64,000 nt of DNA from Mucilaginibacter gotjawali. GTDB lineage: Bacteria > Bacteroidota > Bacteroidia > Sphingobacteriales > Sphingobacteriaceae. Both the position numbers and the translations under genes were made by a program. This document shows, piece after piece, positions 52,291-61,093 of this stretch; position 1 is the first letter of the stretch, and each line of letters starts with the position of its first letter. Location: NCBI RefSeq assembly GCF_002355435.1, contig NZ_AP017313.1:4340001-4404000 (forward strand). Direction: 5' to 3'. The notes beneath the pieces are model-generated. The model saw only the letters and a program-made list of their open reading frames with translations, was not told where the DNA came from and searched no databases.

Positions 52291-53847
52291 AAAAGTTCTT
52301 TGAAATATTGATTAAAATTTTGATTTTTAGTATATTAGCCTATGCAAGGCAAAAAAGATCATCAGGAAAAGCTGTTCATTCAATTTCAGCTTTCAGACTA
52401 TGTTCCGGCGGATAACTTCTATCGACGGTTAAAAAAACTGCTTAATCTGGATTTCTTATATCGGTCTACTTCAGCGTATTACGGTAAAGAAGGCCAAAAG
52501 AGTATTGATCCGGTGGTTTTTATGAAGTTAATGTTAGTTGGTTATCTTGAGAACATTAACAGTGACCGACGCATCATTGCTGCATCAGGCATGCGAATGG
52601 ATATTCTTTACTTCCTGGGGTATGACCTTGGTGAAGAACTGCCGTGGCATTCTACTTTAAGCCGCACCCGTAAACTCTATGGCGAAGAGACCTTTTTAGA
52701 CTTATTTAAACAGGTGTTAAAACTCTGTATCAATCACGGCCTGATTAATGGTACACGACAGGCCGTGGACAGTGCTTTAATACCGGCAAACGCCGCAAAG
52801 CAAAGCATGGTTGAGCGGCTGGTCATGGAAGATGCTTCCGTTTTCAGCCGGGAGTTGAACGATAATAGTGAAGATGAACCCAAAACGCCGGAAGATGATA
52901 ATAAAGGCGGTCAGGGTAATCCGGATAAGAAGAACAAAAAATCAGCTCAGGTTAATGAAACCCATTATAGCCCTTCAGACCCTGACGCCCGTTTAACCAC
53001 CAAACCCGGCAAACCGATGCGGCTGTATTACCGGGCACAAATGAGTGTGGATACAGCCAGCCATTATATCACTTATATACAAGCCTTTAAGGGAAACCAG
53101 GCTGATAATACTTCACTGCCGCTAATGCTTCCGCAGATTGCAGGTAATATGGCTGATCAAGCTATTCAGGTAGAAGAAATACTGGCTGATACAGGTTACA
53201 GCAGCGGTAAAGCGATACGGGCATTAACAGCCAATGGTATGAAAGGGTTCATTCCCAATCCTGGAAACTATAAATCTTCAAGAGAGATCGAAGGGTTTAC
53301 CTATGAGGCGGACCATGACCGGTACACCTGTATAATGGGTGTACATCTGCCTTTCAGGCGCATCGAGTCCGCCTATAAAGAGCCAACCGTTCTCAAAAAG
53401 ATTTATGAGTCCAACATCAGCGACTGCAAAAACTGTCCGTGCAGGGAAATCTGTGCTAACAAAAAAGGGTTTAAAAAGCTGATCGACTCTGCGGATAAAC
53501 CACTTTATGAATACATGCAGCGGCGGGTAGAAAGCCCCAAAGGCAAACTGATGAAGTTGCTTCGGTCCAGTACGGTCGAGCCGGTTTTCGGTTCTTTAAT
53601 TAACCACACGGGCTTAAACAGGATAAACAGCAAGGGGCTTAAACAAGCTAACAAATGCATGCTTATGGCCGCTACGGCTTATAATCTCAAAAAACTCCTT
53701 AAATATAAGTTCAAGCCCATTCAAGAAACACAAAAACAGATCAGTAATTTCTTAAACAGCATATTTGATACGCTATTAAGCAGCTTTAAACAACAATATG
53801 CTATAAATGCATCGTCTTGGTTTTAATCGATATTTCAAAGAACTTTT
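52291..53847 (+). mobile_element. IS1182-family insertion sequence
   Basis: The element is about 1.56 kb and is bounded by 27-base inverted repeats that match at 26 positions: left 52291-52317 (AAAAGTTCTTTGAAATAT and on), right 53821-53847. It carries one transposase gene. The right repeat overlaps the transposase stop codon. The true outer ends may extend a few bases further; no convincing target duplication was found, as the flanks are themselves repeats. It separates an ECF sigma gene from its DGPF partner. Confidence 0.88.
52342..53826 (+). CDS. IS1182-family DDE transposase
   Basis: This 494-residue transposase has the InsH-type N-terminal DUF772 domain (about 15-105, with DPVVFMKLMLVGYLENI and LPWHSTLSRTR). 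The DDE catalytic domain has D143 (AVDSALIPANA), D283 (ILADTGYSSGKA) and E413 (STVEPVFGSL). A Cys cluster (C362, C365, C367, C371) lies before the last acidic residue, as in this family. It is intact, without internal stops, so the element may still be active. An acidic linker rich in Asp, Lys and Gln is seen at about 170-210. Confidence 0.95.
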   Translation: MQGKKDHQEKLFIQFQLSDYVPADNFYRRLKKLLNLDFLYRSTSAYYGKEGQKSIDPVVFMKLMLVGYLENINSDRRIIAASGMRMDILYFLGYDLGEELPWHSTLSRTRKLYGEETFLDLFKQVLKLCINHGLINGTRQAVDSALIPANAAKQSMVERLVMEDASVFSRELNDNSEDEPKTPEDDNKGGQGNPDKKNKKSAQVNETHYSPSDPDARLTTKPGKPMRLYYRAQMSVDTASHYITYIQAFKGNQADNTSLPLMLPQIAGNMADQAIQVEEILADTGYSSGKAIRALTANGMKGFIPNPGNYKSSREIEGFTYEADHDRYTCIMGVHLPFRRIESAYKEPTVLKKIYESNISDCKNCPCREICANKKGFKKLIDSADKPLYEYMQRRVESPKGKLMKLLRSSTVEPVFGSLINHTGLNRINSKGLKQANKCMLMAATAYNLKKLLKYKFKPIQETQKQISNFLNSIFDTLLSSFKQQYAINASSWF

Positions 53848-53908
53848 TATAGTCTCACGACTATAATCCTTCAAACTGGACAAGTTTTTTTAAAACTTAA
53901 TCCGGTTT

Positions 53909-54128
53909 GGTTGTGCAACGGCCACCTTGCCGTAGAGAGGGTCGACCAGCGTAGCGCAGTCGGGGTGAGTAAACTCGCCGCCATGCATTGGCGGTAATGT
54001 CCGCCGGGCTGACTCACCCCGACTACGCTTCGCTGGTCGACCCTCTCTTTTGCAGGCAAAAAAGAGGGTAGCTCCAATTATTTTTTTATCTTTCAAACAC
54101 TTAAGGTTTAAAAACCCATCGCTATAAG
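53909..54128 (+). repeat. dispersed repeat, right copy, with an internal long palindrome
   Basis: This starts TTGTGCAACGGCCACCTTGC and ends in GGTTTAAAAACCCATCGC, matching the inverted copy at 52184-52264. Inside, at the GAGGGT block, about 120 extra bases form a palindrome: arms 53934-53970 and 54012-54048 are 37 bases each with two mismatches, enclosing a smaller CCGCCA/TGGCGG hairpin near 53979-53993. The segment lies between the insertion sequence and the stop codon of the DGPF gene. Confidence 0.75.
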
Positions 54129-54154
54129 CTATCAGGCCATGCGTTTTTGGTCTT

Positions 54155-54508
54155 TTAATGACCATCATCTCTTTTAGCTATTCTGCGCACTTCCATGGTA
54201 TTGCCTTCGCCTTGCAAAACGGGGCAACCTTTTGCAAACCCGGCTGCTTCTTCGGCAGACTCGGCCCTTACGGTGATAAACCCTCCGATGGTTTCTTTAA
54301 TTTCGCCAAAGGGGCCATTGGTTACCATTTTGTTGTGATGAACCACCTTTGCATCGTCAAAAAGCAAACCTGTGCCACTCACAAATTTGTTTTGGGCTGC
54401 AATGCCGCCGATCCAGTCCATGGTTTGTTTCATCCAGATTTGCATTTGCTCGGGTGAGGCAATCTTGCTGCCGTCTTCGTGCCTCATAATTAATGCATAC
54501 TCGTCCAT
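54155..54508 (-). CDS. YCII-related DGPF-domain protein
   Basis: This 117-residue protein belongs to the YCII/DGPF family: DEYALIMRHEDGSK at the start, a central helix (EQMQIWMKQTMDWIGGI), and the signature VTNGPFGEIKETIGGFITVRA (NGPF for the usual DGPF), then a helix EEAAGFAKGCP. Such genes are almost always next to ECF42-type sigma factors, whose regulon includes them. It is on the same strand as the sigma gene at 50895-52121 and would lie directly upstream of it without the insertion sequence. The biochemical function is unknown. Confidence 0.9.
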   Translation of the reverse strand: MDEYALIMRHEDGSKIASPEQMQIWMKQTMDWIGGIAAQNKFVSGTGLLFDDAKVVHHNKMVTNGPFGEIKETIGGFITVRAESAEEAAGFAKGCPVLQGEGNTMEVRRIAKRDDGH

Positions 54509-54605
54509 TTTGTTTAAGTTTTAATTGTTAACTAATTTATGAATTATACCTCCATAACAAACGGGCAAAAACAAACTGGACATCAGCCTGAAAATATTCA
54601 TAAAA

Positions 54606-55850
54606 TTATAACCACAGCGAGCCAATAGCCAGCAACAATGCAACCATCATCACAAAAAAACCAATTTTGAGGAACGCCCAGGCGCTAACCATATGACCTT
54701 CGCGGCGCAGGGCCACCAGCCATAATATAGTTGCCAGAGACCCTGTGATAGACAGATTGGGGCCGAGGTCCACCCCTATCAGTATAGCGCTTTTTACCAT
54801 TTCCGGTAAATGGGCAACCTGGATGGCATTTCCGGCTACCAACCCGACCGGCAGGTTATTGGCGAGGTTGCAGGCAATGGCGATGCTAAAACTGCTGCCC
54901 CATGCAGCACCTGCAGCAGAATGAGCCGCACTATGATCAAGCAGCTGACTTATTGCATGGATGAGCCCTGTCTTATAAAGCGCCTCCACAATAATAAACA
55001 GCCCGCCCACCAGCGGCAGCACCGACCAGGTAACGCCTTTGATAACGATGCGGGGATCTTTCCGGGCACTAATAATAACGATAGCAGATGTCAGTATCCC
55101 GGTGATGGCTGTAGGCAGGCCCAGTTGCAGATCCATAGCCGATGCGATGAGCAAAACTACAGCCGTTCCTAAAATACCATATAAAGCCGTTTTTCCGCCT
55201 CGTGATAAGGTTGGTAATTGAATATCGGTTTCAGTTTGTTGTTTTAGGGCCGTTCGCTGGGTAAGGTACAGCATTAAATAAGTGGCGGCAATAGCAAAAA
55301 GCGACGGTAAAAAATACAACCTCAGCCAATGCAAAAGCGGCGGCATGTGGCTGCCATAAATCACCAGGTTAGCCGGGTTAGAGATTGGTAGTACAAAAGA
55401 GGCAGCATTGGCGATAAACGCGCAGATAAGCAAATAGGGCAATGGATTTTTAACATTCGCGGCTCTTACAGCCGCTGCTACGGCCGGGGTTAATACTACT
55501 GCTGTGGCATCATTTGATAAAAACACGGTAACAATGATACCCACCAGGTAAATAAGCAGGAAAAGCCTTGTTGATGAGCCCTTCGCCAGCACCGTTGCGT
55601 GTGCCGCCAGCCAGTCGAAAAGCTTTTCTTCGCGGGCGGTTTCGGCTAAAAGCATCATTCCGGTTAGAAAAAGATAGACATCTGTCCCCCTGTTGAGGCC
55701 AGTAAGAGCTTCCGTGGGTGATATTTGCCGCAGTAGTACAAGCAACACCGCCCCTGCTACTGCCCAAACAGCTTCGGGTAATTTAAATGGACGGATTATA
55801 ACGCCTGCTATCGCTAAAACTGAAATAACACGGATGAGGGTATAAGACAT
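54606..55850 (-). CDS. ArsB/SLC13-like ion transporter (arsenite efflux type)
   Basis: From the ATG at 55850 this is a 414-residue membrane protein (an upstream start at 55880 is in frame but adds polar residues). About 11-12 helices are predicted. It contains FLSNDATAVVLTPAV and SFVLPISNPANLVIYG, the two repeated hairpin motifs of the ion transporter superfamily in the form typical of ArsB. It would export arsenite or antimonite with proton antiport. No arsR, arsC or arsD was seen nearby, so the substrate is by family only. Confidence 0.82.
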   Translation of the reverse strand: MSYTLIRVISVLAIAGVIIRPFKLPEAVWAVAGAVLLVLLRQISPTEALTGLNRGTDVYLFLTGMMLLAETAREEKLFDWLAAHATVLAKGSSTRLFLLIYLVGIIVTVFLSNDATAVVLTPAVAAAVRAANVKNPLPYLLICAFIANAASFVLPISNPANLVIYGSHMPPLLHWLRLYFLPSLFAIAATYLMLYLTQRTALKQQTETDIQLPTLSRGGKTALYGILGTAVVLLIASAMDLQLGLPTAITGILTSAIVIISARKDPRIVIKGVTWSVLPLVGGLFIIVEALYKTGLIHAISQLLDHSAAHSAAGAAWGSSFSIAIACNLANNLPVGLVAGNAIQVAHLPEMVKSAILIGVDLGPNLSITGSLATILWLVALRREGHMVSAWAFLKIGFFVMMVALLLAIGSLWL

Positions 55851-56187
55851 ATAAGTACAAAGTCGAAAGTCTTTAGTCATAAGTCGTGCTTTTCTCTACT
55901 TATGACTTTTGTAATAATTCAAAACCGCCTAAAAGTAAGAATTTGTATTACAACAGCTACCATCGCCCGTTTATACTTTGATTCCCGTTAGGTGCCTCCC
56001 CCTTTTAATTCGCGTAAAAAAGCAGCTTTTCCCAATCATTTTACAACAACTAAAAACTTAGTTAAACGCCCGTTTTATGGTTATAGTATCTCCAAAAAAA
56101 TATAGTTCAAAAACACCGTTTTATCGGCTTTTTGATAAAATAAGGCTGTTTTTTTGCCGTTCAGGTAACTCACATAAACAAAAAACC

Positions 56188-56862
56188 ATGAACAAAATCT
56201 TGATTCTTATCACAGCATTTTTATTGACAATTCAATTTTCAAACGCGCAAACTGAAAAAGGCTCGCAAACCCTCGGCTTTAATTTCGGCTTTGGCGTAGG
56301 CAAAACAAATGAAAGTCCCGGCGCTCAGCAAACCGGTGATGGATCGCCATTTGTATTGCGTAATAACAATTTTACTTTCGGTCCGCTGTACAGCTATTTT
56401 ATTGCAAACGGCATTGACATTAGCCTTGCCCTTAACTTTGCTTCCATTTCGCAGACAACCTCTGATAATAATTTCGGCTATCCTGTAAATTACCATGACT
56501 ATCAATTCAGCGGTACCTTGTATGCCCGGAAATATTTGCTTTATAAAAACAAATTCGGCATCCGAACCGGACCGTATATCAGTTATGGAAAGGGAACAAC
56601 TAACTTTACCTATCCGCCGGGCGACAACTTTAACGACAATAGCTATACCTCACATAACCTAACCGCTGGAGTCAAACTGGAAATGGTTTACTATGCTTCA
56701 AAAAAGTTTGGTTTTGCCGCTACATTGGCTAACCTGCAATACGAGCATTACAACTCGGCGGGCGGGAATCAGCTCAATCAAAACGGCAATAATGTGTCGT
56801 TTTATACCGGCACCACAGCACTCCAGGTATCCATGTTCTATACCTTCGGTGGCAAAGGATAA
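56188..56862 (+). CDS. small outer-membrane beta-barrel protein of unknown function
   Basis: From the ATG at 56188 the protein has 224 residues and a signal peptide (MNKILILITAFLLTIQ, cleaved after NAQ). The longer frame from 56077 adds a basic stretch without signal character. The mature part alternates polar and aromatic residues in strand-length segments (GFNFGFGVGKTNES, YQFSGTLYARKYLLYK, LQVSMFYTFGGKG), with the C-terminal strand typical of 8-strand barrels. No family name can be given with confidence. A terminator lies about 50 bases after the stop. Confidence 0.78.
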   Translation: MNKILILITAFLLTIQFSNAQTEKGSQTLGFNFGFGVGKTNESPGAQQTGDGSPFVLRNNNFTFGPLYSYFIANGIDISLALNFASISQTTSDNNFGYPVNYHDYQFSGTLYARKYLLYKNKFGIRTGPYISYGKGTTNFTYPPGDNFNDNSYTSHNLTAGVKLEMVYYASKKFGFAATLANLQYEHYNSAGGNQLNQNGNNVSFYTGTTALQVSMFYTFGGKG

Positions 56863-56910
56863 AGCTATATAACACACAACCCACTATCACCTAAGCTTTC
56901 ACAACACTGC

Positions 56911-56953
56911 ATTCCTTAAGGTAGTAACCTACTACTTTAGGGAATCTTTTTTT
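56911..56953 (+). terminator. intrinsic terminator of the outer-membrane barrel gene
   Basis: ATTCCTTAAGGTAGTA (56911-56926) pairs with TACTACTTTAGGGAAT (56930-56945) along 16 positions, using two G-U pairs in RNA, and is followed by CTTTTTTT. It is the only strong stem with a T-run in the first 100 bases after the gene. Confidence 0.85.
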
Positions 56954-57375
56954 ATCCCCTATCCAATCTTCTGGCAAAGTCTTTGAACTCCGGCGGGTGA
57001 TGATGTTGGCTGTAAACAATTCAGGCGAATTGCTTCGCCTGAATGCTGATGCGGGCGGACTGCCATATGGGACCCCGAAGCAAAAGCTTTACAGGATGAC
57101 ATTCTTATCTTTTTTGTGCTTTGGATACGGGTTTTTACCTGTTAGCTATTAAGGACGAAGATTTTTAAAAAATATTTAAAAAAATCGCAACTTAAAAAAA
57201 ACAATGCCCGTATAAAAGCATTCATTGAGCGCCCTGCTCATCAATAATTTATCAAATCAAAAAGATCCCCAGCGCGAGGCCGGGGACCTTTTTATTGACA
57301 CGAAAATAAACTATAACTTTTAAATAACCAACTCCTTATAAATAAATAAGTTAAGTTAATAATTAATATCTTAGG
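56954..57375. other. gene-free stretch with hairpins of unknown role
   Basis: No coding frame is convincing here. ATTCAGGCGAA (57019-57029) pairs perfectly with TTCGCCTGAAT (57034-57044) around a 4-base loop, without a T-run. GATTTTTAAAAAATATTTAA and the following AAAAATC form an AT-rich imperfect palindrome near 57160-57185. A second terminator-like stem, AGATCCCC with GGGGACCT and a T-run (57263-57293), has no gene directly before it on the plus strand, so it might end a short unannotated transcript. Confidence 0.5.
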
Positions 57376-57478
57376 GATTACACCGATTATCTTTCGATTT
57401 CACCGATTTATTTTTTTGTGATTACACCGATTATGTCCTTATGATTTCACCGATTGTTTTGGGATGATTTCCCCGATT
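57376..57478 (+). repeat. array of five GATTWCACCGATT units
   Basis: Units begin at 57376, 57396, 57420, 57443 and 57466; steps are 20, 24, 23 and 23 bases. The 13-base units alternate GATTACACCGATT and GATTTCACCGATT, with GATTTCCCCGATT last. Spacers are T-rich and not conserved. A second array of the same word in opposite orientation is at 61094-61153. It is not a CRISPR: units are too short and no cas genes are seen. Confidence 0.85.
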
Positions 57479-57514
57479 TTCCGGCGCACTAAAATGCGAT
57501 ATCTACCTACCAAC

Positions 57515-57570
57515 CAATGAACCAATGAACTAATGAACTAATGAACTAATGAACCAGTGAACTAATGACG
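57515..57570. repeat. tandem 8-base repeat (YAATGAAC), about seven units
   Basis: Units are CAATGAAC twice, TAATGAAC three times, CAGTGAAC once and TAATGACG once, with a strict period of 8. The array ends one base before the stop codon of the ankyrin gene (minus strand), so it is downstream of that gene. A period of 8 is not a multiple of 3, and length changes would not alter any protein. Confidence 0.85.
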
Positions 57571-57571
57571 A

Positions 57572-58219
57572 TTAAGCCAGCGCTTCGGCAATTTCAATAA
57601 AGCCCTTTTCGCGGGCCAGGTCGGCAGCGAGTTTGCCGCCTTCCATCCGGATGCTCACATCGGCGCCATGCTCAAGCAGAAGAATGAGCAGGTCGATATT
57701 GCCATTTTGTGCAGCAGAGTGCAGTGCGGTAACGCCCGCCTGCTGCCTTACGTTTACCTGCGCGTTATTTTCAATCAGCATCCGCGCAATCTGGGTATAA
57801 TTTCCGGCAGCGGCTGAATGCAGGGGATAAACCTGGAACCCGTTGTTGGACGGTAGATTAACATCGGCACCTTTTAAAACAAGGTATCGTGCAATTTCAT
57901 ACTGCCCGAAATAGCAGGCCAGGCCCAGTGATGTAAACCCATCTTCGGCATAAAAATTTATCGCCTCAGGGTGCTGGTATACCAGGTTGGCAACCACATC
58001 AAACTTGCCTGCTGCTGCCGCTTCAAATAAACTGATCTCATCAACATATTTCAACAGCAGGGCGGTAACCTCGGGCTTTTTATAGTAACAGGAAAGCATG
58101 AGCGGAGAAACCTGGTGACTGGTACGGCTTTTTGCCAACGCCGGCTCACTTACCAGCAAGGCATCAAGGCCGTTCAGATCGGCGCTGGTGATGTATGACT
58201 CCAGTTTTTCTACGCTCAT
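57572..58219 (-). CDS. ankyrin-repeat protein
   Basis: This 215-residue protein has about six ankyrin repeats covering nearly its whole length. The clearest are GFTSLGLACYFGQYEIARYLVLKGADVNLPSNNG (about 95-128), the following LHSAAAGNYTQIARMLIENNAQVNVRQ and ALHSAAQNGNIDLLILLLEHGADVS. There is no signal peptide or catalytic domain, so it is a cytoplasmic protein-binding module with an unknown partner. It is divergent from ftsK, with a repeat-rich 249-base gap between them. Confidence 0.9.
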   Translation of the reverse strand: MSVEKLESYITSADLNGLDALLVSEPALAKSRTSHQVSPLMLSCYYKKPEVTALLLKYVDEISLFEAAAAGKFDVVANLVYQHPEAINFYAEDGFTSLGLACYFGQYEIARYLVLKGADVNLPSNNGFQVYPLHSAAAGNYTQIARMLIENNAQVNVRQQAGVTALHSAAQNGNIDLLILLLEHGADVSIRMEGGKLAADLAREKGFIEIAEALA

Positions 58220-58236
58220 GTTGTATTTAGTTAGTA

Positions 58237-58349
58237 GTTGATTGGGTTGATTAAGTTGATTAAGTTAAAACCAGCTTGAAAACACCTTTTTTAGCTGCTA
58301 TGTATTTTCAACCAATCAACATAATCAACTCAATCTAACTTAATCAACT
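58237..58349. repeat. inverted cluster of TTGATTAAG words between the ankyrin gene and ftsK
   Basis: The left part (58237-58268) repeats TTGATTAAG and the right part (58308-58349) repeats its complement (AATCAACTTAATCAACTT-like). Together they make a large imperfect hairpin. Such low-complexity words recur in intergenic DNA of this type of genome. The ftsK promoter lies 90 bases further on. Confidence 0.6.
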
Positions 58350-58418
58350 TCCTCTTTACGTTAAATTAACATCTTAATTCCAATATTACTAAAAAATTAA
58401 AATAACAAGGTAAATAAG

Positions 58419-58445
58419 TTGTTTAATCTATTAACTTTATATTTG
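58419..58445 (+). promoter_or_regulatory. ftsK promoter
   Basis: TATATTTG (58438-58445) is a perfect match to the Bacteroidota -7 box TAnnTTTG, and a TTG at 58419-58421 lies 16 bases upstream as the -33 element. The ftsK ATG is 24 bases downstream, giving a leader of about 15-20 bases. Confidence 0.7.
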
Positions 58446-58468
58446 TAGAATATCAGGGTTACATCAGG

Positions 58469-61045
58469 ATGCCGGTAAAAGGAAATCAGTTTAAATCAAA
58501 TAGTTTCAAGCCAGAAAATCAGCCACGCCAGCCATCGGCAAAAACCGAAAGGGAGCGTCCTGTAAAGCAAAAGCAGGAGAGCCCGCGAAATTTCGGGCTG
58601 ATGAACAGTCAAATCATCAAAATAACAGGCTTATTTTCGCTGCTGCTGTCGGTTTATTTTTTTGTTGCATTTACTTCCTACCTGTTTACCTGGCAGGAAG
58701 ACCAGAGTTACGTGTCAAAAGCAAATGGCGGCTGGGGCAATTTATTTAAAACCACGCAGGAATTAATGGATAATGGGGTTAAAAGCCCCATGGTTGATAA
58801 TTGGATGGGCAAGCTGGGCGCTTTATTAAGCAACCAGTTTATTTATGAGTGGTTCGGCGTCGGCTCGTTCCTTTTTGTATTGGTCTTTTTTATCATCGGT
58901 TACAGGCTGCTGTTTAAAGTAAGCTTGTTCGCTATCGGAAAAACGCTGGCCTATTCACTTTTCGGCATCGTTTATATCTCCGTATTCTTAGGCTTTTTTC
59001 ATGCTTTTATTGCTGATACGCCGAACTACCTTGAAGGTGAATTTGGCTTCTGGACCAATCGCCTGCTGGACGCGCAAATAGGACAAACGGGCACAGCCGG
59101 TATTTTAATTTTTGCGGCGCTAACCCTATTGGTAATTGCTTACAATATTGACTTTAAATTACCCAACCGTAAAAAAAATCCTGACGAACTTGCAGAAGCG
59201 GTGCCTGTTAACCAGGTGGTACCCGAACCTGCAGACCTGGAGGATGAAGAAATATCGTTGCCTGTTGAATGGCCCGGGCGGGCGAATAAAATAAAAGGCA
59301 ATGGCGAAAACATCGCAAAGGCTGAACCGCTTAAGCAGCAGCCTTTGGTGCAAAATCCAATTTTTCATGAGCCCGTTGTTTTAACACCCGACCCAAACAG
59401 CGAAGGGCATGAACCTGAGTTTGAAAATGAGATTCCGTTAACGGTTGGCGTTACCCGCCCTACCCCTGTTTTAAATATTGAAAAAAACGACGAAGATAAA
59501 GCCAACAGCCTGCTTGAGCAATTTGGCATTTATGACCATACGCTTGAACTGGCTTCTTATAAATATCCTACGCTGGACCTATTGGAGAATTACGGATCCA
59601 ACAAAATCAATGTAAACTCGGATGAACTGGCCGCCAATAAAAATAAGATCGTTGAAACGCTGAACCATTATAATATCGAGATAGATAAAATTAAGGCAAC
59701 CATCGGGCCAACGGTTACCCTGTATGAAATTATACCCGCGCCGGGGGTACGGATCTCCAAAATCAAAAACCTGGAAGATGACATCGCTTTAAGTTTAGCG
59801 GCTTTAGGGATCCGTATTATTGCCCCTATGCCGGGTAAAGGTACCATTGGTATCGAGGTACCCAATCAAAGCCCCGAAATGGTTTCGATGCGGTCGGTAC
59901 TGGCTACTGAGAAATGGCAGAATACGACCATGGACCTGCCCATCGCCCTCGGAAAAACCATCAGCAACGAAGTGTTTATTGCCGATCTGGCTAAGATGCC
60001 ACACTTACTGGTTGCGGGGGCTACAGGGCAGGGTAAATCAGTTGGTATTAATGCGATATTGGTATCGCTGCTATACAAAAAACATCCTGCCGAACTGAAA
60101 TTTGTTTTGGTGGATCCGAAAAAGGTGGAGCTAACCCTTTTCCGCAAGATAGAAAGGCACTTTTTGGCAAAACTGCCGGACGAAGCCGATGCCATTATCA
60201 CTGACACTAAAAAGGTAGTGAATACCCTGAACTCCCTGTGTATCGAAATGGACCAGCGGTATGACCTGTTAAAAGACGCCGGTGTGCGTAACCTGAAGGA
60301 ATACAACGAAAAATTTGTTAAGCGAAAGATCAGTGATCCGGAAAAGCACCGGTACCTGCCTTTTATTGTGCTGGTAATTGATGAGTTTGCCGACCTGATG
60401 ATGACCGCCGGAAAAGAAGTGGAAGTGCCGATAGCCCGTATAGCGCAACTGGCGCGTGCGGTGGGTATTCACCTGGTAATTGCCACGCAAAGGCCATCGG
60501 TAAATATTATTACCGGTACCATAAAGGCTAACTTTCCCTCCAGGCTCGCTTTCAGGGTGCTCTCAAAGATCGATTCGCGTACCATACTGGATACGGGCGG
60601 CGCCGACCAATTGATCGGACGCGGGGATATGCTGCTGTCAACCGGCAGCGATTTGATCCGCCTGCAGTGCGCGTTTGTGGATACACACGAAGTGGAACGG
60701 ATCTCGGATTTTATAGGTAACCAGCGGGGTTATGCCTCGGCAATGTTGCTGCCGGAGTATGCCGGTGAGGGTGAAGCCAGCAGCACCAAAGAATATGACC
60801 CTGATAACCGCGATCCGATGTTTGAAGATGCTGCCCGATTAATTGTACTGCACCAGCAGGGCTCTACTTCGCTGATACAACGTAAAATGAAACTAGGTTA
60901 TAACCGTGCCGGGCGCATCATCGACCAGTTGGAAGCGGCCGGTATAGTTGGCCCGTTTGAAGGCAGTAAAGCCCGTGACGTTTTGTACCCGGATGAATAC
61001 AGCCTGGAGCGATATTTGGAAACGCTGGCAAAACAAGGCAATTAA
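58469..61045 (+). CDS. ftsK: DNA translocase FtsK
   Basis: This 858-residue protein pumps DNA to clear the chromosome from the closing septum. The N-terminal membrane part (about 45-230) has four or five helices. An acidic linker (about 235-345) and the motor follow. The Walker A motif is GATGQGKS (517-524), Walker B is VLVIDEFADLM (about 632-642), and RPSVNIITGTIKANFPSRLAF is conserved in FtsK/SpoIIIE. The C-terminal winged-helix gamma domain (about 785-858, STSLIQRKMKLGYNRAGRI) is intact and would read KOPS-like sequences. The linker is short compared with E. coli FtsK (1329 residues), as in other Bacteroidota. Confidence 0.96.
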   Translation: MPVKGNQFKSNSFKPENQPRQPSAKTERERPVKQKQESPRNFGLMNSQIIKITGLFSLLLSVYFFVAFTSYLFTWQEDQSYVSKANGGWGNLFKTTQELMDNGVKSPMVDNWMGKLGALLSNQFIYEWFGVGSFLFVLVFFIIGYRLLFKVSLFAIGKTLAYSLFGIVYISVFLGFFHAFIADTPNYLEGEFGFWTNRLLDAQIGQTGTAGILIFAALTLLVIAYNIDFKLPNRKKNPDELAEAVPVNQVVPEPADLEDEEISLPVEWPGRANKIKGNGENIAKAEPLKQQPLVQNPIFHEPVVLTPDPNSEGHEPEFENEIPLTVGVTRPTPVLNIEKNDEDKANSLLEQFGIYDHTLELASYKYPTLDLLENYGSNKINVNSDELAANKNKIVETLNHYNIEIDKIKATIGPTVTLYEIIPAPGVRISKIKNLEDDIALSLAALGIRIIAPMPGKGTIGIEVPNQSPEMVSMRSVLATEKWQNTTMDLPIALGKTISNEVFIADLAKMPHLLVAGATGQGKSVGINAILVSLLYKKHPAELKFVLVDPKKVELTLFRKIERHFLAKLPDEADAIITDTKKVVNTLNSLCIEMDQRYDLLKDAGVRNLKEYNEKFVKRKISDPEKHRYLPFIVLVIDEFADLMMTAGKEVEVPIARIAQLARAVGIHLVIATQRPSVNIITGTIKANFPSRLAFRVLSKIDSRTILDTGGADQLIGRGDMLLSTGSDLIRLQCAFVDTHEVERISDFIGNQRGYASAMLLPEYAGEGEASSTKEYDPDNRDPMFEDAARLIVLHQQGSTSLIQRKMKLGYNRAGRIIDQLEAAGIVGPFEGSKARDVLYPDEYSLERYLETLAKQGN

Positions 61046-61093
61046 ACCGGATCAGCATTAAACAATTTGCAACATTAACTGTCTGAAAAATAA

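Noticed and set aside
53871..54168. Minus-strand frames across the long palindrome
   Set aside because: They owe their length to the GC-rich inverted repeat and overlap the end of the DGPF gene; no domain is visible.
57376..57478. Regularly spaced short repeats that look like a CRISPR array
   Set aside because: Units are only 13 bases, spacers about 10 bases, the units alternate in sequence, and no cas gene is near. It is recorded as a repeat array.
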